DNA of 64,000 nt from Haematospirillum sp. H4485 (lineage in GTDB: Bacteria; Pseudomonadota; Alphaproteobacteria; Rhodospirillales; Rhodospirillaceae): assembly GCF_012102745.1 (NCBI RefSeq), contig NZ_JAAVSY010000008.1, forward strand, positions 1 through 64,000, read 5' to 3'. Positions 27,935 through 37,084 of the stretch are shown piece by piece. A program made the translations under genes and the position numbers. The notes beneath the pieces are model-generated. The model was not told the origin of the DNA, did no database searches, and was given only the letters and a program-made list of their open reading frames with translations. Within the stretch, counting starts at the first letter, position 1. Each line of letters starts with the position of its first letter.

Positions 27935-29374
27935 ATGACGGCGCTACGCAAGAAAAAGCTGTTTATACGCACCTACGGGTGCCAGATGAACGTCTACGAC
28001 TCAGCCCGTATGACCGATGTTCTGGCGCCCCTTGGGTATGAACCGACGGAAGACCAGGCCCAGGCGGATATGGTGGTTCTGAACACCTGCCACATCCGCG
28101 AAAAGGCATCGGAGAAGGTTTTCTCCGAACTCGGGCGGCTGCGTGAACAGCAGGAGGGAAACCGGGAACAGGGGCGCGACCTGATCATTGCTGTTGCCGG
28201 CTGTGTCGCCCAGGCCGAAGGCCAGGTGATCATGGACCGTTCGCCGTGGGTGGATATTGTGCTGGGACCGCAGACCTATCACCGTCTGCCGGAAATGGTC
28301 GCCCGGGCTGAACGGGCCGCCGCACGGGACGATCGCAGATACACCACAAACGAGCGACGGCTGCGGGGCCTTGGCATCCTCGACACTGAATTCCCGGCCG
28401 AGCCGAAGTTCGACCACTTGCCAATGCCTACGGCACAGGGCCCCTCGGCCTTTTTGTCCGTACAGGAAGGCTGTGACAAGTTCTGCACGTTCTGTGTTGT
28501 TCCCTACACGCGTGGTGCCGAGTATTCACGCCCGGCATCCGATATCCTGGCCGAAGCGCGCAAGCTGGTCTCTGATGGCGCGCGGGAGCTGACACTGCTG
28601 GGACAAAACGTCAATGCCTACCATGGCAATGCCGCACAGGGCACCGGCACATGGGGTCTGGGGCGGTTGATCCGTGCGCTGGCCGATATCAACGGTCTGG
28701 ACCGGATCCGCTATACCACAAGCCATCCCAGGGACCTTGATGATGAGCTGATTGCCGCTCACGCCGATATTCCCCAGTTGATGCCCTTCCTGCATCTGCC
28801 GGTCCAGTCCGGGTCTGACAAAATCCTGCGGGCCATGAATCGTGGCCACACGGGAGCCGAATACCGGGCCAAGGTTGATCGCCTGCGAACAGCGGTACCT
28901 GGTCTGGTCCTGTCCTCGGACTTTATTGTCGGCTTCCCGCATGAAAGCGATTCCGATTTTGCCGATACCATGGTCCTGGTGCGCGATATCGGCTTTATCC
29001 AGGCCTATTCGTTCAAATACTCCCCCCGCCCCGGCACACCGGCCTCTGCCATGGAATCCCAGGTACCGGAACCTGTGAAGAGCGAGCGCCTGGCCATTCT
29101 TCAGGAAGAGTTGATGCGCCAGCAGAATGCCTTCAACCAATCCTGTATTGGCAAAACAATGGCTGTCCTTCTGGATCGTCCGGGACGTCAGCCCGGACAA
29201 TTGGTCGGACGCAGCCCGTTTATGCAACCCGTTCATGTTCCAGCCGAAGCCGGAGCCATTGGCGATATTGTGCACGTGCGAATAAATTCGTGCAGCGCAA
29301 CAAGCATGGCCGCCATTCCTGTGGGGAAAACCGGTCACGATCCCTTGGCGACAGATCGCACCTGTCCGGTATAG
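27935..29374 (+). CDS. miaB: tRNA-2-methylthio-N6-dimethylallyladenosine synthase MiaB
   Basis: A radical SAM methylthiotransferase that converts i6A37 to ms2i6A37 in tRNA. The N-terminal MTTase domain has the three cluster cysteines ([26 protein letters not shown]). The radical SAM motif is CDKFCTFC and the TRAM domain is C-terminal. It is 479 residues. AGGAACC precedes the ATG. It heads the conserved miaB-phoH-ybeY-corC-lnt run. The last ~30 residues ([15 protein letters not shown]...) are longer than usual. Confidence 0.97.
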   Translation: MTALRKKKLFIRTYGCQMNVYDSARMTDVLAPLGYEPTEDQAQADMVVLNTCHIREKASEKVFSELGRLREQQEGNREQGRDLIIAVAGCVAQAEGQVIMDRSPWVDIVLGPQTYHRLPEMVARAERAAARDDRRYTTNERRLRGLGILDTEFPAEPKFDHLPMPTAQGPSAFLSVQEGCDKFCTFCVVPYTRGAEYSRPASDILAEARKLVSDGARELTLLGQNVNAYHGNAAQGTGTWGLGRLIRALADINGLDRIRYTTSHPRDLDDELIAAHADIPQLMPFLHLPVQSGSDKILRAMNRGHTGAEYRAKVDRLRTAVPGLVLSSDFIVGFPHESDSDFADTMVLVRDIGFIQAYSFKYSPRPGTPASAMESQVPEPVKSERLAILQEELMRQQNAFNQSCIGKTMAVLLDRPGRQPGQLVGRSPFMQPVHVPAEAGAIGDIVHVRINSCSATSMAAIPVGKTGHDPLATDRTCPV

Positions 29375-29382
29375 AATTGGTA

Positions 29383-30426
29383 ATGCACGGCTCGTTTCCC
29401 AAGACAGGGCACCCCCGTACAGGGTCCGGAAAACAAAGGAGGTTCCCGATTCGCATCAGCCTGACTTTTGCCGAGAACACCCTGCTGCCACTGGTGTACG
29501 GAGCGCATAACGTCAATCTTGAGCGTCTGGAGGGAAACTTGGGCGTGTCTGTGTCTCCCGTGGGCAATACCTTGACGCTGGAGGGACCGGACAAGGCCGT
29601 TGTATCAGCCCGTGCTGTCCTGGAATCACTGTACGAAGAGGCCCGTCGTGGCCACTCGATCGGCTTTGCCGAAGTGGATGCTGCCGTACGCATGCTGCCG
29701 GTTGATCCAGCCGCCGTCATTGGTGCCGAGGGCGTGGAAGACCTGACCATCCGCACCCGCAAGCGCCCGATCGTTCCACGCAGCCCCAATCAGGCGGAAT
29801 ACGTCCGCCTCATGCACCGTCACGAGATGGTCTTTGGGCTGGGGCCTGCCGGTACAGGCAAGACATACATGGCCGTTGCCATGGCGGTTGCCATGAAAAT
29901 ACAGGGACGGGTGAACCGTATCGTCCTGTCCCGCCCGGCAGTGGAAGCCGGTGAACGGCTGGGGTTCCTGCCCGGTGACATGCGGGAAAAGGTCGATCCC
30001 TATCTGCGCCCCCTGTACGATGCCCTGCACGACATGTTGCCCGGGGAACAGATCGCAAAAGCGATGGAAAGCCGGGAAATCGAGGTTGCGCCACTGGCCT
30101 TCATGCGGGGGCGCACATTGTCCGATGCCTTCGTCATTCTGGACGAAGCGCAGAACACCACACCAACCCAGATGAAAATGTTCCTGACCCGCCTGGGCGA
30201 AAACTCACGTATGGTCATTACAGGTGACCTGAGCCAGATTGACCTGCCCCGCGGGACGCAATCGGGCCTGAAGGAAGCCTGTGACATCCTGAACGGCGTT
30301 CCGGGAATCGGATTCCTGCGTTTTGACAGGAACGATGTCCTGCGCCACGAGCTGGTCAGCCGCATTGTGCACGCCTACGAACGCCGGGACCAGGAAAGCA
30401 ACAGCCATGATACAGCCGGAAACTGA
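29383..30426 (+). CDS. phoH: PhoH-like ATPase (YbeZ)
   Basis: A cytosolic P-loop ATPase associated with the endoribonuclease YbeY and RNA metabolism. It has Walker A GPAGTGKT and Walker B AFVILDEAQN, preceded by a KH-like N-terminal region (LERLEGNLGVSVSPVGNTLTLEG). Coordinates use the nearest canonical codon (ATG 29383, no ribosome site). A more likely start is ATT at 29449, placed 6 nt after AAAGGAGG. It would begin the protein as RISLTFAENTLLPL, which is where the family normally begins; the 22 residues between (HGSFPKTGHPRTGSGKQ...) look untranslated. The stop overlaps the start of ybeY by 20 bp. Confidence 0.95.
   Translation: MHGSFPKTGHPRTGSGKQRRFPIRISLTFAENTLLPLVYGAHNVNLERLEGNLGVSVSPVGNTLTLEGPDKAVVSARAVLESLYEEARRGHSIGFAEVDAAVRMLPVDPAAVIGAEGVEDLTIRTRKRPIVPRSPNQAEYVRLMHRHEMVFGLGPAGTGKTYMAVAMAVAMKIQGRVNRIVLSRPAVEAGERLGFLPGDMREKVDPYLRPLYDALHDMLPGEQIAKAMESREIEVAPLAFMRGRTLSDAFVILDEAQNTTPTQMKMFLTRLGENSRMVITGDLSQIDLPRGTQSGLKEACDILNGVPGIGFLRFDRNDVLRHELVSRIVHAYERRDQESNSHDTAGN
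29435..29451 (+). promoter_or_regulatory. Strong Shine-Dalgarno followed by ATT start of phoH
   Basis: AAAGGAGG (29435-29442), spacer TTCCCG and ATT (29449-29451) are in the phoH frame. No ATG, GTG or TTG lies at a suitable distance in any frame that opens phoH. Confidence 0.65.
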
Positions 30427-30964
30427 AACCATGACCCCGGCTCGGGACATATGCGGCACCGATGTGATGATACACCTTGACCTGCAGGACCCGCGCTGGG
30501 ATGACCTTGTCCCGGGGTTGGCCGGATGTGTGGATCGCAGCATCAGGGCAACCTTGGAAGGAAGCGGAGAAACCGGGCTGTTCGAGGTCTCTGTCGTCCT
30601 TGCAGATGACAAGACTGTACAAGCCCTGAACCGCGATTACCGTGGCCAGGACAAGGCAACAAATGTGCTGTCGTTCGCCGTACGCGATACCGGAATGCCC
30701 GTTCCGCCCGACATACCCGAATCCTTGGGTGATATAATTCTTGCGTTTGAGACCACAGCCCGCGAGGCTGAGGAGCAGAGCAAAACCACGGAAGACCATT
30801 TCTGCCATCTTCTTGTCCACGGCATGCTGCATCTTCTGGGGTATGACCATATACAGGATGACGAAGCAGAAGAAATGGAAAGCCTGGAGACAGAGATCCT
30901 GACCGGCCTTGGCCTGCAGGATCCGTGGAGAGATGGACCAACAGGCCCAGTAGACGAAAGATGA
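30407..30964 (+). CDS. ybeY: Endoribonuclease YbeY (rRNA maturation factor)
   Basis: A metal-dependent RNase for 16S rRNA 3' maturation and ribosome quality control, about 185 residues. The signature zinc motif H-x3-H-x5-H is present as HGMLHLLGYDH, with NVLSFAV and the conserved Arg upstream (NRDYRGQDKATNVLSF). The start at 30407 has AGGAAA about 10 nt upstream and overlaps phoH; an upstream in-frame ATG at 30323 lies deep inside phoH and is rejected. It ends in an ATGA overlap with corC. Confidence 0.95.
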   Translation: MIQPETETMTPARDICGTDVMIHLDLQDPRWDDLVPGLAGCVDRSIRATLEGSGETGLFEVSVVLADDKTVQALNRDYRGQDKATNVLSFAVRDTGMPVPPDIPESLGDIILAFETTAREAEEQSKTTEDHFCHLLVHGMLHLLGYDHIQDDEAEEMESLETEILTGLGLQDPWRDGPTGPVDER

Positions 30965-31860
30965 ACGACGATTCTTCCAGTAGAAAGCCCCGTGAGAACG
31001 GGGCAGATGAAGCCGGCTCCCTGATCCGCCTGTTAAGGCGGCTCCTTCCCGGTGCCAAACGCAAGGACGAGGCCGTAAGAGAAGCTCTCGAGGAGCTGAT
31101 CGAAGATGATGATGCCGATTCCATCAACGGTCATGAACGCCTCCTCCTTGGAAATATCCTGCACCTGCGCGATGTCACAGCCTATGACATCATGGTGCCA
31201 AGGGCTGATATTACCGCCATCGAAGTGGATACCCCCCTGCGGGAAGTCGCAGACCTTGCCGGGCGATGGGGACATTCCCGCATCCCGGTATACAGGGAAA
31301 CACTCGATGATGTGGTAGGCATGATCCATATCAAGGACATTCTGCCTGTCGTTGCGCGTGGGCAGGAACCGGAGTTACGTCACCTTGTCCGCAAGGTTAT
31401 GTGCATATCACCGGCAACACGGGTTCTTGACCTGCTGGTGGACATGCGCCTGAAGCGGACCCACATGGCGATGGTCGTTGATGAATACGGCGGCATCGAC
31501 GGCCTGGTGACAATCGAGGATCTGGTGGAGCAGATTGTCGGCGAGATCGAGGATGAACATGACAACGGCAGTGAACCGGAAATGATGCTTGCCGGGGATG
31601 GGAGCCTGACCGCCGATGCACGCGTCACGCTTGAAATGTTCGAGGATCGTTTCGGCACTCTGTTTTCCGCAGACGACAGGGAAGATACCGATACCTTGGG
31701 TGGGCTTGTCTTCCGCCTGGCCGGGCGCATTCCGCTGCGCGGGGAACTGATCGCACACGAGAGCGGTCTGGAATTCGAGGTTCTCGATGCAGACCCGCGC
31801 CGTATTCGTCGCTTGCGGATTCGGAACCTGCCCGCTCCTATCACTGCGGAAGAGGCCTGA
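30961..31860 (+). CDS. corC: CBS-domain protein of the CorC/HlyC family
   Basis: A soluble CBS-pair protein of 299 residues. The first CBS begins at [16 protein letters not shown] and the second near [20 protein letters not shown], with the adenosine-contact segment [20 protein letters not shown]. The C-terminal CorC_HlyC domain ([20 protein letters not shown]) follows. There is no DUF21 membrane part, as in CorC rather than CorB. In Enterobacteria CorC is linked to Mg/Co efflux; that role is not proven here. It starts inside the ybeY stop codon and lies 6 bp before lnt. Confidence 0.92.
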   Translation: MNDDSSSRKPRENGADEAGSLIRLLRRLLPGAKRKDEAVREALEELIEDDDADSINGHERLLLGNILHLRDVTAYDIMVPRADITAIEVDTPLREVADLAGRWGHSRIPVYRETLDDVVGMIHIKDILPVVARGQEPELRHLVRKVMCISPATRVLDLLVDMRLKRTHMAMVVDEYGGIDGLVTIEDLVEQIVGEIEDEHDNGSEPEMMLAGDGSLTADARVTLEMFEDRFGTLFSADDREDTDTLGGLVFRLAGRIPLRGELIAHESGLEFEVLDADPRRIRRLRIRNLPAPITAEEA

Positions 31861-31866
31861 TCCCTG

Positions 31867-33480
31867 TTGGCACCTGAATCTTTGCGGGAACGTCTTGCCA
31901 GAATAGCCCTCTACCCAGCCCGTCTTTCCGTAATGCGGCAGCTGATGCTTGTTTTTGCGGCAGGCCTTGCATCAGCCCTGGCCTTGCCGCCTGTCTTCTT
32001 TCTTCCGGTTCTGTTTGTCTCGTTCCCGGTCCTGATACAGGTTCTGGACCATGCACATAGCCGCAGACATGCCTTTCTCATGGGATGGAGTTTCGGCTTC
32101 GGGCATTTCTGCGCCGGACTTTACTGGATATCCCATGCCCTGCTTCTGGATCCGGTACGGTTTGGCTGGATGGTCCCCCTTGCCGTTGGCGGCCTCTCCG
32201 CCCTTATGGCAACCTATATCGGTGCAGCAACAGCCCTTGTCCATGCCCTGCGCCTGAAAGGGCTGTCCTGCATTCTGGGCTTGGCATCCCTGTGGACTGT
32301 CATGGAGCTTCTGCGCGGCTGGCTGCTGACGGGTTTCCCCTGGAATCCTCTGGGCAGTGTGTGGACCGATACCCTCCCCGTTCTGCAAACTGCAGCGTGG
32401 ATTGGCATCACCGGCCTTTCACTTGTCACCGTTGTCATGGCCTCGCTGCCAGTCATACTGCTCTATCCTGGTGGCCGATACGCCGTGGGAATCGGAGGGA
32501 TCCTTTTTGCCGTTATGGTCGGAGCCGGGACGACACGCATACCGGAAGACCCTGCTCCATCTGTTCCCGGAGTCCGTCTGCGCCTTGTTCAACCCGCCAT
32601 ACCACAAACCCTGAAATGGCAGGAGGGAACGCGCATGGCAAACCTTGGGCAGTACATGACGCTGTCCATGGTACCGCCAGATCCAGATGATCCGGCACCA
32701 ACACACGTTATCTGGGGCGAGACAGCCCTCCCGTGGGCTATAGATGGCGTAACCGATGCTGAACTCCGGTCAGCCCTGTCTGCCGTCCCGAAACAAGCCG
32801 CACACCACGGTGCCCACGCGCCGCTTCTTGTCACCGGCGCCATACGGCGAACGCCTCCGGGACAGGAACCTGCCCGGATCTGGAATTCCATGATCGCCGT
32901 TGATGCCAGCGGGTCCCTGCAAGACCCCTTTGACAAGGCGCACCTGGTTCCATTCGGGGAATATGTTCCGCTACGCTCCATCCTGCCCGTCGACAAGGTT
33001 ACCCCGACACCGGGACACATGGACTATTCTGCCGGGGAAGGCCCCCGGACCCTGTCACTGCCCGGGCTACCACCCGTATCACCCTTGATCTGCTACGAGA
33101 TCATCTTCCCCGGTGCGGTCACAGAACAGAACAAGCGGCCGGAGTGGATTCTCAATCTGACGAATGATGGGTGGTACGGCGTATCCACAGGACCCTATCA
33201 GCACTTGGCAACAGCCATTGGACGGGCCGTGGAAGAAGGGCTTCCCGTCGTTCGGGCTGCCAACACCGGAATATCGGCTGTTATTGATCCGTGGGGTCGG
33301 GTCATCACATCCCTTGACCTTGATACAGTTGGCTTTGTGGACAGTAACCTTCCTCTTGCCCTGCCAGAAACTGTTTATGGACGCTGGCACCACAGGATTC
33401 CCTTGTGGATCGCAACTCTTTTACTGTTTGCAGCACTTGCCCTGCGCGTACGTTTCAGTGGCCAACACATCTCACCCTGA
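31867..33480 (+). CDS. lnt: Apolipoprotein N-acyltransferase
   Basis: It adds the third acyl chain to the N-terminal Cys of lipoproteins in the inner membrane. There are about six hydrophobic segments in the first 210 residues and a C-terminal one. Between them lies a carbon-nitrogen hydrolase domain with the complete catalytic triad: Glu in WGETALPW, Lys in [14 protein letters not shown] and Cys in [10 protein letters not shown]. It is 537 residues from TTG at 31867, with AGAGG about 12 nt upstream; ATG 31933 would drop 22 residues. It ends the miaB-lnt operon. Confidence 0.95.
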   Translation: MAPESLRERLARIALYPARLSVMRQLMLVFAAGLASALALPPVFFLPVLFVSFPVLIQVLDHAHSRRHAFLMGWSFGFGHFCAGLYWISHALLLDPVRFGWMVPLAVGGLSALMATYIGAATALVHALRLKGLSCILGLASLWTVMELLRGWLLTGFPWNPLGSVWTDTLPVLQTAAWIGITGLSLVTVVMASLPVILLYPGGRYAVGIGGILFAVMVGAGTTRIPEDPAPSVPGVRLRLVQPAIPQTLKWQEGTRMANLGQYMTLSMVPPDPDDPAPTHVIWGETALPWAIDGVTDAELRSALSAVPKQAAHHGAHAPLLVTGAIRRTPPGQEPARIWNSMIAVDASGSLQDPFDKAHLVPFGEYVPLRSILPVDKVTPTPGHMDYSAGEGPRTLSLPGLPPVSPLICYEIIFPGAVTEQNKRPEWILNLTNDGWYGVSTGPYQHLATAIGRAVEEGLPVVRAANTGISAVIDPWGRVITSLDLDTVGFVDSNLPLALPETVYGRWHHRIPLWIATLLLFAALALRVRFSGQHISP

Positions 33481-33823
33481 GCACAGCCCAAAGCCGAAAA
33501 CAGCACCGTATGCCAGGATCACCTTCAGGACATCACGTTGCCAATAGGCTGAAATGAAAGCTATTGTGACGTACACAAGTGATTGACGCGGCAAGATACG
33601 CAACCTATACAAGCAAAATGGTGACAAACTTTCTACGGTCGATCCTGCGGAATGACAGCCCTTGAATTGCCTTGCCGCTATCAACCCGGGAAACGCATAG
33701 CCTCAGAGCACACGGTCAGAAAAGCAAAACACAATGCAAAGACAGGTGCATGATCCGGTCGGGATCCGGATCCTGAGGCTACTGCCACCATACATCAGTG
33801 AGAGACACAAAAGAGTATACATC
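33481..33823. other. Intergenic region between lnt and xre regulator
   Basis: These 343 bp have no convincing gene. They contain a good sigma-70-like promoter (33583-33611), and the remaining ~205 bp up to the regulator would be a long 5' leader. A TTG-started 70-codon minus-strand frame lacks a ribosome site. No obvious terminator for lnt was found. Confidence 0.6.
33583..33611 (+). promoter_or_regulatory. Sigma-70-like promoter upstream of xre regulator
   Basis: TTGACG and TATACA are separated by exactly 17 bp, the best promoter match seen in the window. Transcription would start near 33618, leaving a leader of about 205 nt before the regulator ATG. Confidence 0.6.
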
Positions 33824-34366
33824 ATGCACACTTCCAACAAATCATTGCGGGCCGCCCGGGGGCGCATGCCATCCGGTCAACCCAACCCAGTTGACGTTCA
33901 CGTTGGCTCTCGCGTCCGCTTCCGCCGAACCGTGCTGGGCATGAGCCAGAGTACCCTGGCTGAAGAACTTGGACTGACATTCCAGCAAGTTCAAAAGTAC
34001 GAACGCGGTGCCAACCGCATCAGTGCATCGCGCCTGTGGGATTTAAGTCTGATCCTGGACGTATCTATTGGCGAGTTTTTCAAGGATATGGCCCATGATA
34101 CGGCCTGTCAGTCTCCACGCCACATCAACACAGCCAACAAGACAGATAATAATGGACAGCCTACAGACAATCAGAATACAGCCACACCAATTCACAACCG
34201 AGAGACTCTTGAGCTTGTGCGTGCTTTCAACCGTATTCACGAAGCAGTAGTGCGTCGTCGTATTTATGAACTGACTCGAACTCTTTCCGCCATATCTAGT
34301 GCAAACACATGCATTAATGATGAGGACATGATGTCAGAAAATGACCTGCTTACAGATAACAACTGA
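33824..34366 (+). CDS. XRE-family transcriptional regulator
   Basis: A protein of 180 residues with one Cro/CI helix-turn-helix near residues 25-80 (VGSRVRFRRTVLGMSQSTLA, LGLTFQQVQKYERGANRISA). An Asn/Thr/Gln-rich linker of about 40 residues and a helical C-terminal part (ETLELVRAFNRIHEAVVRRR) follow. The HTH is of the type common in Rhodospirillales and Rhizobiales next to lnt and metK. The start at 33824 was chosen from the weak AAGAG site and the lack of homology upstream. The linker and 3' end are visibly more AT-rich than neighbouring genes. Its target is unknown; metK or its own promoter are candidates by position. Confidence 0.88.
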   Translation: MHTSNKSLRAARGRMPSGQPNPVDVHVGSRVRFRRTVLGMSQSTLAEELGLTFQQVQKYERGANRISASRLWDLSLILDVSIGEFFKDMAHDTACQSPRHINTANKTDNNGQPTDNQNTATPIHNRETLELVRAFNRIHEAVVRRRIYELTRTLSAISSANTCINDEDMMSENDLLTDNN

Positions 34367-34437
34367 ACAAAGCACCGCCTGAACACAAGGGAAACCCGCA
34401 CAAGGCACGTGTATTAATACAGGTTACTTGCATATCA

Positions 34438-34525
34438 GGCGCCTTTCCGATACTTCCTGCCCAGCAGGAATGATCTGGCCATAAGGCGCCGGATTGCCGG
34501 ACCGTGCTTGTGCGGTCACCCTTTT
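34438..34525 (+). ncRNA. Candidate structured leader of metK (unclassified)
   Basis: A perfect 8-bp outer stem GGCGCCTT (34438-34445) with AAGGCGCC (34483-34490) encloses an inner hairpin TTCCTG/CAGGAA (34454-34470). It is followed by CCGG-ATTG-CCGG and then a GACCG/CGGTC hairpin (34500-34517) trailing CACCCTTTTG. The last hairpin is alternative to the CCGG one because they share bases. This layout, a structured domain before a terminator-like hairpin and then metK 70 nt later, resembles an attenuating riboswitch. It does not match the SAM-I, SAM-II, SAM-V or SAH consensus features I can recall. Function is inference. Confidence 0.4.
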
Positions 34526-34596
34526 GCGAGCTGTTCCGTCAGGAATGGGGTGCAGTGGGGAGTGTGTGGTGTAACCCCTTGAGTGGAGTAAGGCCC

Positions 34597-35766
34597 GTGG
34601 CCCGGAACGAATATCTTTTCACCAGTGAGTCCGTGTCTGAAGGACACCCGGACAAGGTTTGCGACCGTATTTCGGACAGCATTGTCGATTTGTTTCTGAC
34701 CTCGGATCCCTATGCGCGGGTTGCCGTGGAAACTCTTGCCACCACGAATTTCGTTGTCTTGGCCGGGGAAGTGCGCGGACCCGATCACCTGACCCATGAA
34801 CATTTCCGTAAAGCCGCCCGCGAAGCCATAAAAGATATCGGCTACGAGCAGCATGGCTTCCACTGGAAGGATTGCGAGATTATTTCGCACATCCACAGCC
34901 AGTCTTCCGACATTGCCCAAGGCGTGGATGCGGCAGGCAACAAGGATGAAGGCGCCGGCGACCAAGGGATCATGTTCGGCTATGCCTGCACTGAAACGCC
35001 GGAACTTATGCCCGCCCCTATCCAGTTCTCCCACCGGATCCTGAAGTCCCTGGCCGAAGAACGTCATGGTGGCAACACCCTGCTGGGCCCGGACTCAAAG
35101 TCGCAGGTTACGCTGCGGTATGTTGACGGAAAGCCTGTGGGTGCCACATCTGTTGTCGTATCAACCCAGCACCACTTCAATGCGTCTTCCGAAGAAATCC
35201 GCGAACTGGTCCGTCGCCATGTCGTGTCGGTCCTGCCGGATGGCTGGATGTGCCCGGAAAGCGAGTTCTATGTCAACCCGACCGGACGTTTTGTCATCGG
35301 TGGCCCCGACGGGGACTGCGGTCTGACCGGTCGCAAGATTATTGTTGATACCTACGGCGGTGCCGCACCCCATGGCGGCGGGGCCTTCTCGGGCAAGGAC
35401 CCGACAAAAGTGGATCGTTCGGCAGCTTATGCCACCCGCTATCTGGCAAAGAACGTCGTTGCTGCCGGATTGGCGGAAAAATGCCTGATCCAGGTTTCCT
35501 ATGCCATCGGGGTGTCAAAGCCCCTGTCCCTTTACGTCAACACCTTTGGAACAGCCAAGGTTGACGAGGCAAAGATTGCCAAGGTCCTGCCGGACATGAT
35601 GAATCTGAGCCCACGCGGAATCCGCGAGCATCTGGGCCTGAACCGTCCGATCTATGCTAGGACTGCGGCCTATGGCCACTTTGGCCGGACACCGGAAGCG
35701 GATGGTGGCTTCTCGTGGGAGAAAACAGACCTCGCCGATGCCCTGAAGGCTGAGTTCGGCGCCTGA
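34597..35766 (+). CDS. metK: S-adenosylmethionine synthetase
   Basis: It makes SAM from methionine and ATP. About 389 residues with conserved motifs: [32 protein letters not shown] (P-loop-like hexapeptide), [20 protein letters not shown] and [19 protein letters not shown]. The GTG at 34597 was chosen because GGAG/AAGG sites precede it, and [12 protein letters not shown] is the family start; a longer frame to 34504 lies in the structured leader. It follows the xre gene by 230 bp and precedes trmB by 13 bp, the usual alphaproteobacterial order. TrmB, encoded next, consumes SAM. Confidence 0.97.
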   Translation: MARNEYLFTSESVSEGHPDKVCDRISDSIVDLFLTSDPYARVAVETLATTNFVVLAGEVRGPDHLTHEHFRKAAREAIKDIGYEQHGFHWKDCEIISHIHSQSSDIAQGVDAAGNKDEGAGDQGIMFGYACTETPELMPAPIQFSHRILKSLAEERHGGNTLLGPDSKSQVTLRYVDGKPVGATSVVVSTQHHFNASSEEIRELVRRHVVSVLPDGWMCPESEFYVNPTGRFVIGGPDGDCGLTGRKIIVDTYGGAAPHGGGAFSGKDPTKVDRSAAYATRYLAKNVVAAGLAEKCLIQVSYAIGVSKPLSLYVNTFGTAKVDEAKIAKVLPDMMNLSPRGIREHLGLNRPIYARTAAYGHFGRTPEADGGFSWEKTDLADALKAEFGA

Positions 35767-35779
35767 GAATCCAGATCTG

Positions 35780-36532
35780 ATGCAGAAAAGCGTTACCATT
35801 ATGCACCCCGGGGACAGCGAGAACAAAAAGCACATGCGTGATTGCAAGCGCCGTCGCTTTTATGGTCGCCGCCATGGCAAGACCCTGCGCTCTGTCCAAC
35901 GGGGGCTTATGGACACGCTTTTCCCCGAACTGGAAATTACCCGGCCCGGAACAGGGGAGCAGACGACCCTGCAAACCCTGTTCCGGCGTCCGGTCAAGGA
36001 AGTTTGGCTTGAAATCGGGTTCGGGGGTGGGGAGCACCTTGCTGCCCAGGCTGAATCCAGGCCGGATGTCGGGTTCATCGGGGCCGAGCCATTTGTAAAC
36101 GGAATCGGCAAGCTTCTGTCGCATGTACAGTCCCGTAACCTGGACAACATCCGGATTTATGGGGATGACGTCCGCCCATGGCTGGATACTCTGCCAGATG
36201 CCTGCCTGGACCGTGTCTTTCTTCTGTTCCCCGATCCTTGGCCCAAAACCCGGCACCGGGAGCGGCGTTTCATCAACCCGTGGAACCTGGATCTCCTGGC
36301 CCGGGTCATGAAGGACAATGCTGTTTTGCGGGTTGCATCCGATGATCCAACCTACGTGAGACACACCCTTGCCGTAGCCCCGGTTCATCCCCTGTTCTGC
36401 TGGAATCCACAAAGACCGGCAGATTGGCGTATCCGCTGGGCTGATGCTGTCGAAAGTCGTTATGAAGCCAAGGCACACCGTGAAGGGCGCGTGCCCCACT
36501 ACTTTACATTCCACCGTATCCCAAGGGGATAA
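35780..36532 (+). CDS. trmB: tRNA (guanine-N7-)-methyltransferase TrmB
   Basis: It methylates G46 in the tRNA variable loop using SAM. The Rossmann SAM site is LEIGFGGGEHL, the acidic residue is in GAEPF, and the TrmB signature is FPDPWPKTRHRERRF. It is 250 residues. It probably shares a transcript with metK (13 bp gap). ATG 35801 is an alternative start giving MHPGDSENKK; neither start has a strong ribosome site. Confidence 0.95.
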   Translation: MQKSVTIMHPGDSENKKHMRDCKRRRFYGRRHGKTLRSVQRGLMDTLFPELEITRPGTGEQTTLQTLFRRPVKEVWLEIGFGGGEHLAAQAESRPDVGFIGAEPFVNGIGKLLSHVQSRNLDNIRIYGDDVRPWLDTLPDACLDRVFLLFPDPWPKTRHRERRFINPWNLDLLARVMKDNAVLRVASDDPTYVRHTLAVAPVHPLFCWNPQRPADWRIRWADAVESRYEAKAHREGRVPHYFTFHRIPRG

Positions 36533-36592
36533 CCCCGGGCACAGCCTGTCCTGGTGCTGCCTGCATTCTCCCCTCTGTTGCAGGACAACTGT

Positions 36593-37084
36593 ATGGGGTA
36601 TAACCCCGGGATGACTGATGCTGTACTCCCATCCCTGACCCTGTCCGACGAGGCATCCACCGTACGTCTGGGCCATGCCTTGGCCGCTATTCTCCGTCCC
36701 GGCGATGTCCTGGCTCTGGAAGGCGATCTCGGGGCCGGGAAAACAGCACTCAGCCGGGCCCTGATCCGGGCTGCCCTCGACTCCCCGGATGAAGACGTTC
36801 CAAGCCCCACCTTTACCCTTCTTCAGGTTTATGATGCCCCACAGGCAAGCTATTGGCACTTTGACCTGTACCGGCTGGAGCAAGCCGACGATGCCCTGGA
36901 GCTGGGGATAGAAGATGCGTTTGCGGGAGGAATCAGTGTGATCGAATGGCCCGACAAGCTTGGCCACTGGCTTCCACAGCATGCGCTGCGCCTTGCCCTG
37001 TCCATTGGCGATGGTGGGCAGCGCCATGCACACTTCTCGGGTCCGGTGATGTGGGCCCCTCGCCTGGCAGGGTTGAGCACATGA
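36593..37084 (+). CDS. tsaE: tRNA t6A biosynthesis ATPase TsaE
   Basis: The ATPase that resets the TsaB-TsaD complex in t6A formation. It is a P-loop protein of 163 residues: Walker A GDLGAGKTALSRALI, then SPTFTLLQVYD and HFDLYRLEQADDALELGIED, diagnostic of TsaE. The start at 36593 has AGGA at a 7-nt spacing; 36611 is an alternative. The stop overlaps the amgK ATG (ATGA). It heads the run tsaE-amgK-murU-addB-addA. Confidence 0.95.
   Translation: MGYNPGMTDAVLPSLTLSDEASTVRLGHALAAILRPGDVLALEGDLGAGKTALSRALIRAALDSPDEDVPSPTFTLLQVYDAPQASYWHFDLYRLEQADDALELGIEDAFAGGISVIEWPDKLGHWLPQHALRLALSIGDGGQRHAHFSGPVMWAPRLAGLST

Noticed and set aside
33472-33684. 70-codon minus-strand ORF beside lnt
   Set aside because: TTG start, no ribosome site, no homology that I recognise; its hydrophobic C-terminus is not enough.
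34411-34596. SAM-II riboswitch upstream of metK
   Set aside because: I could not find the conserved GCTAAA-type pseudoknot elements, so the leader is reported only as an unclassified structure.
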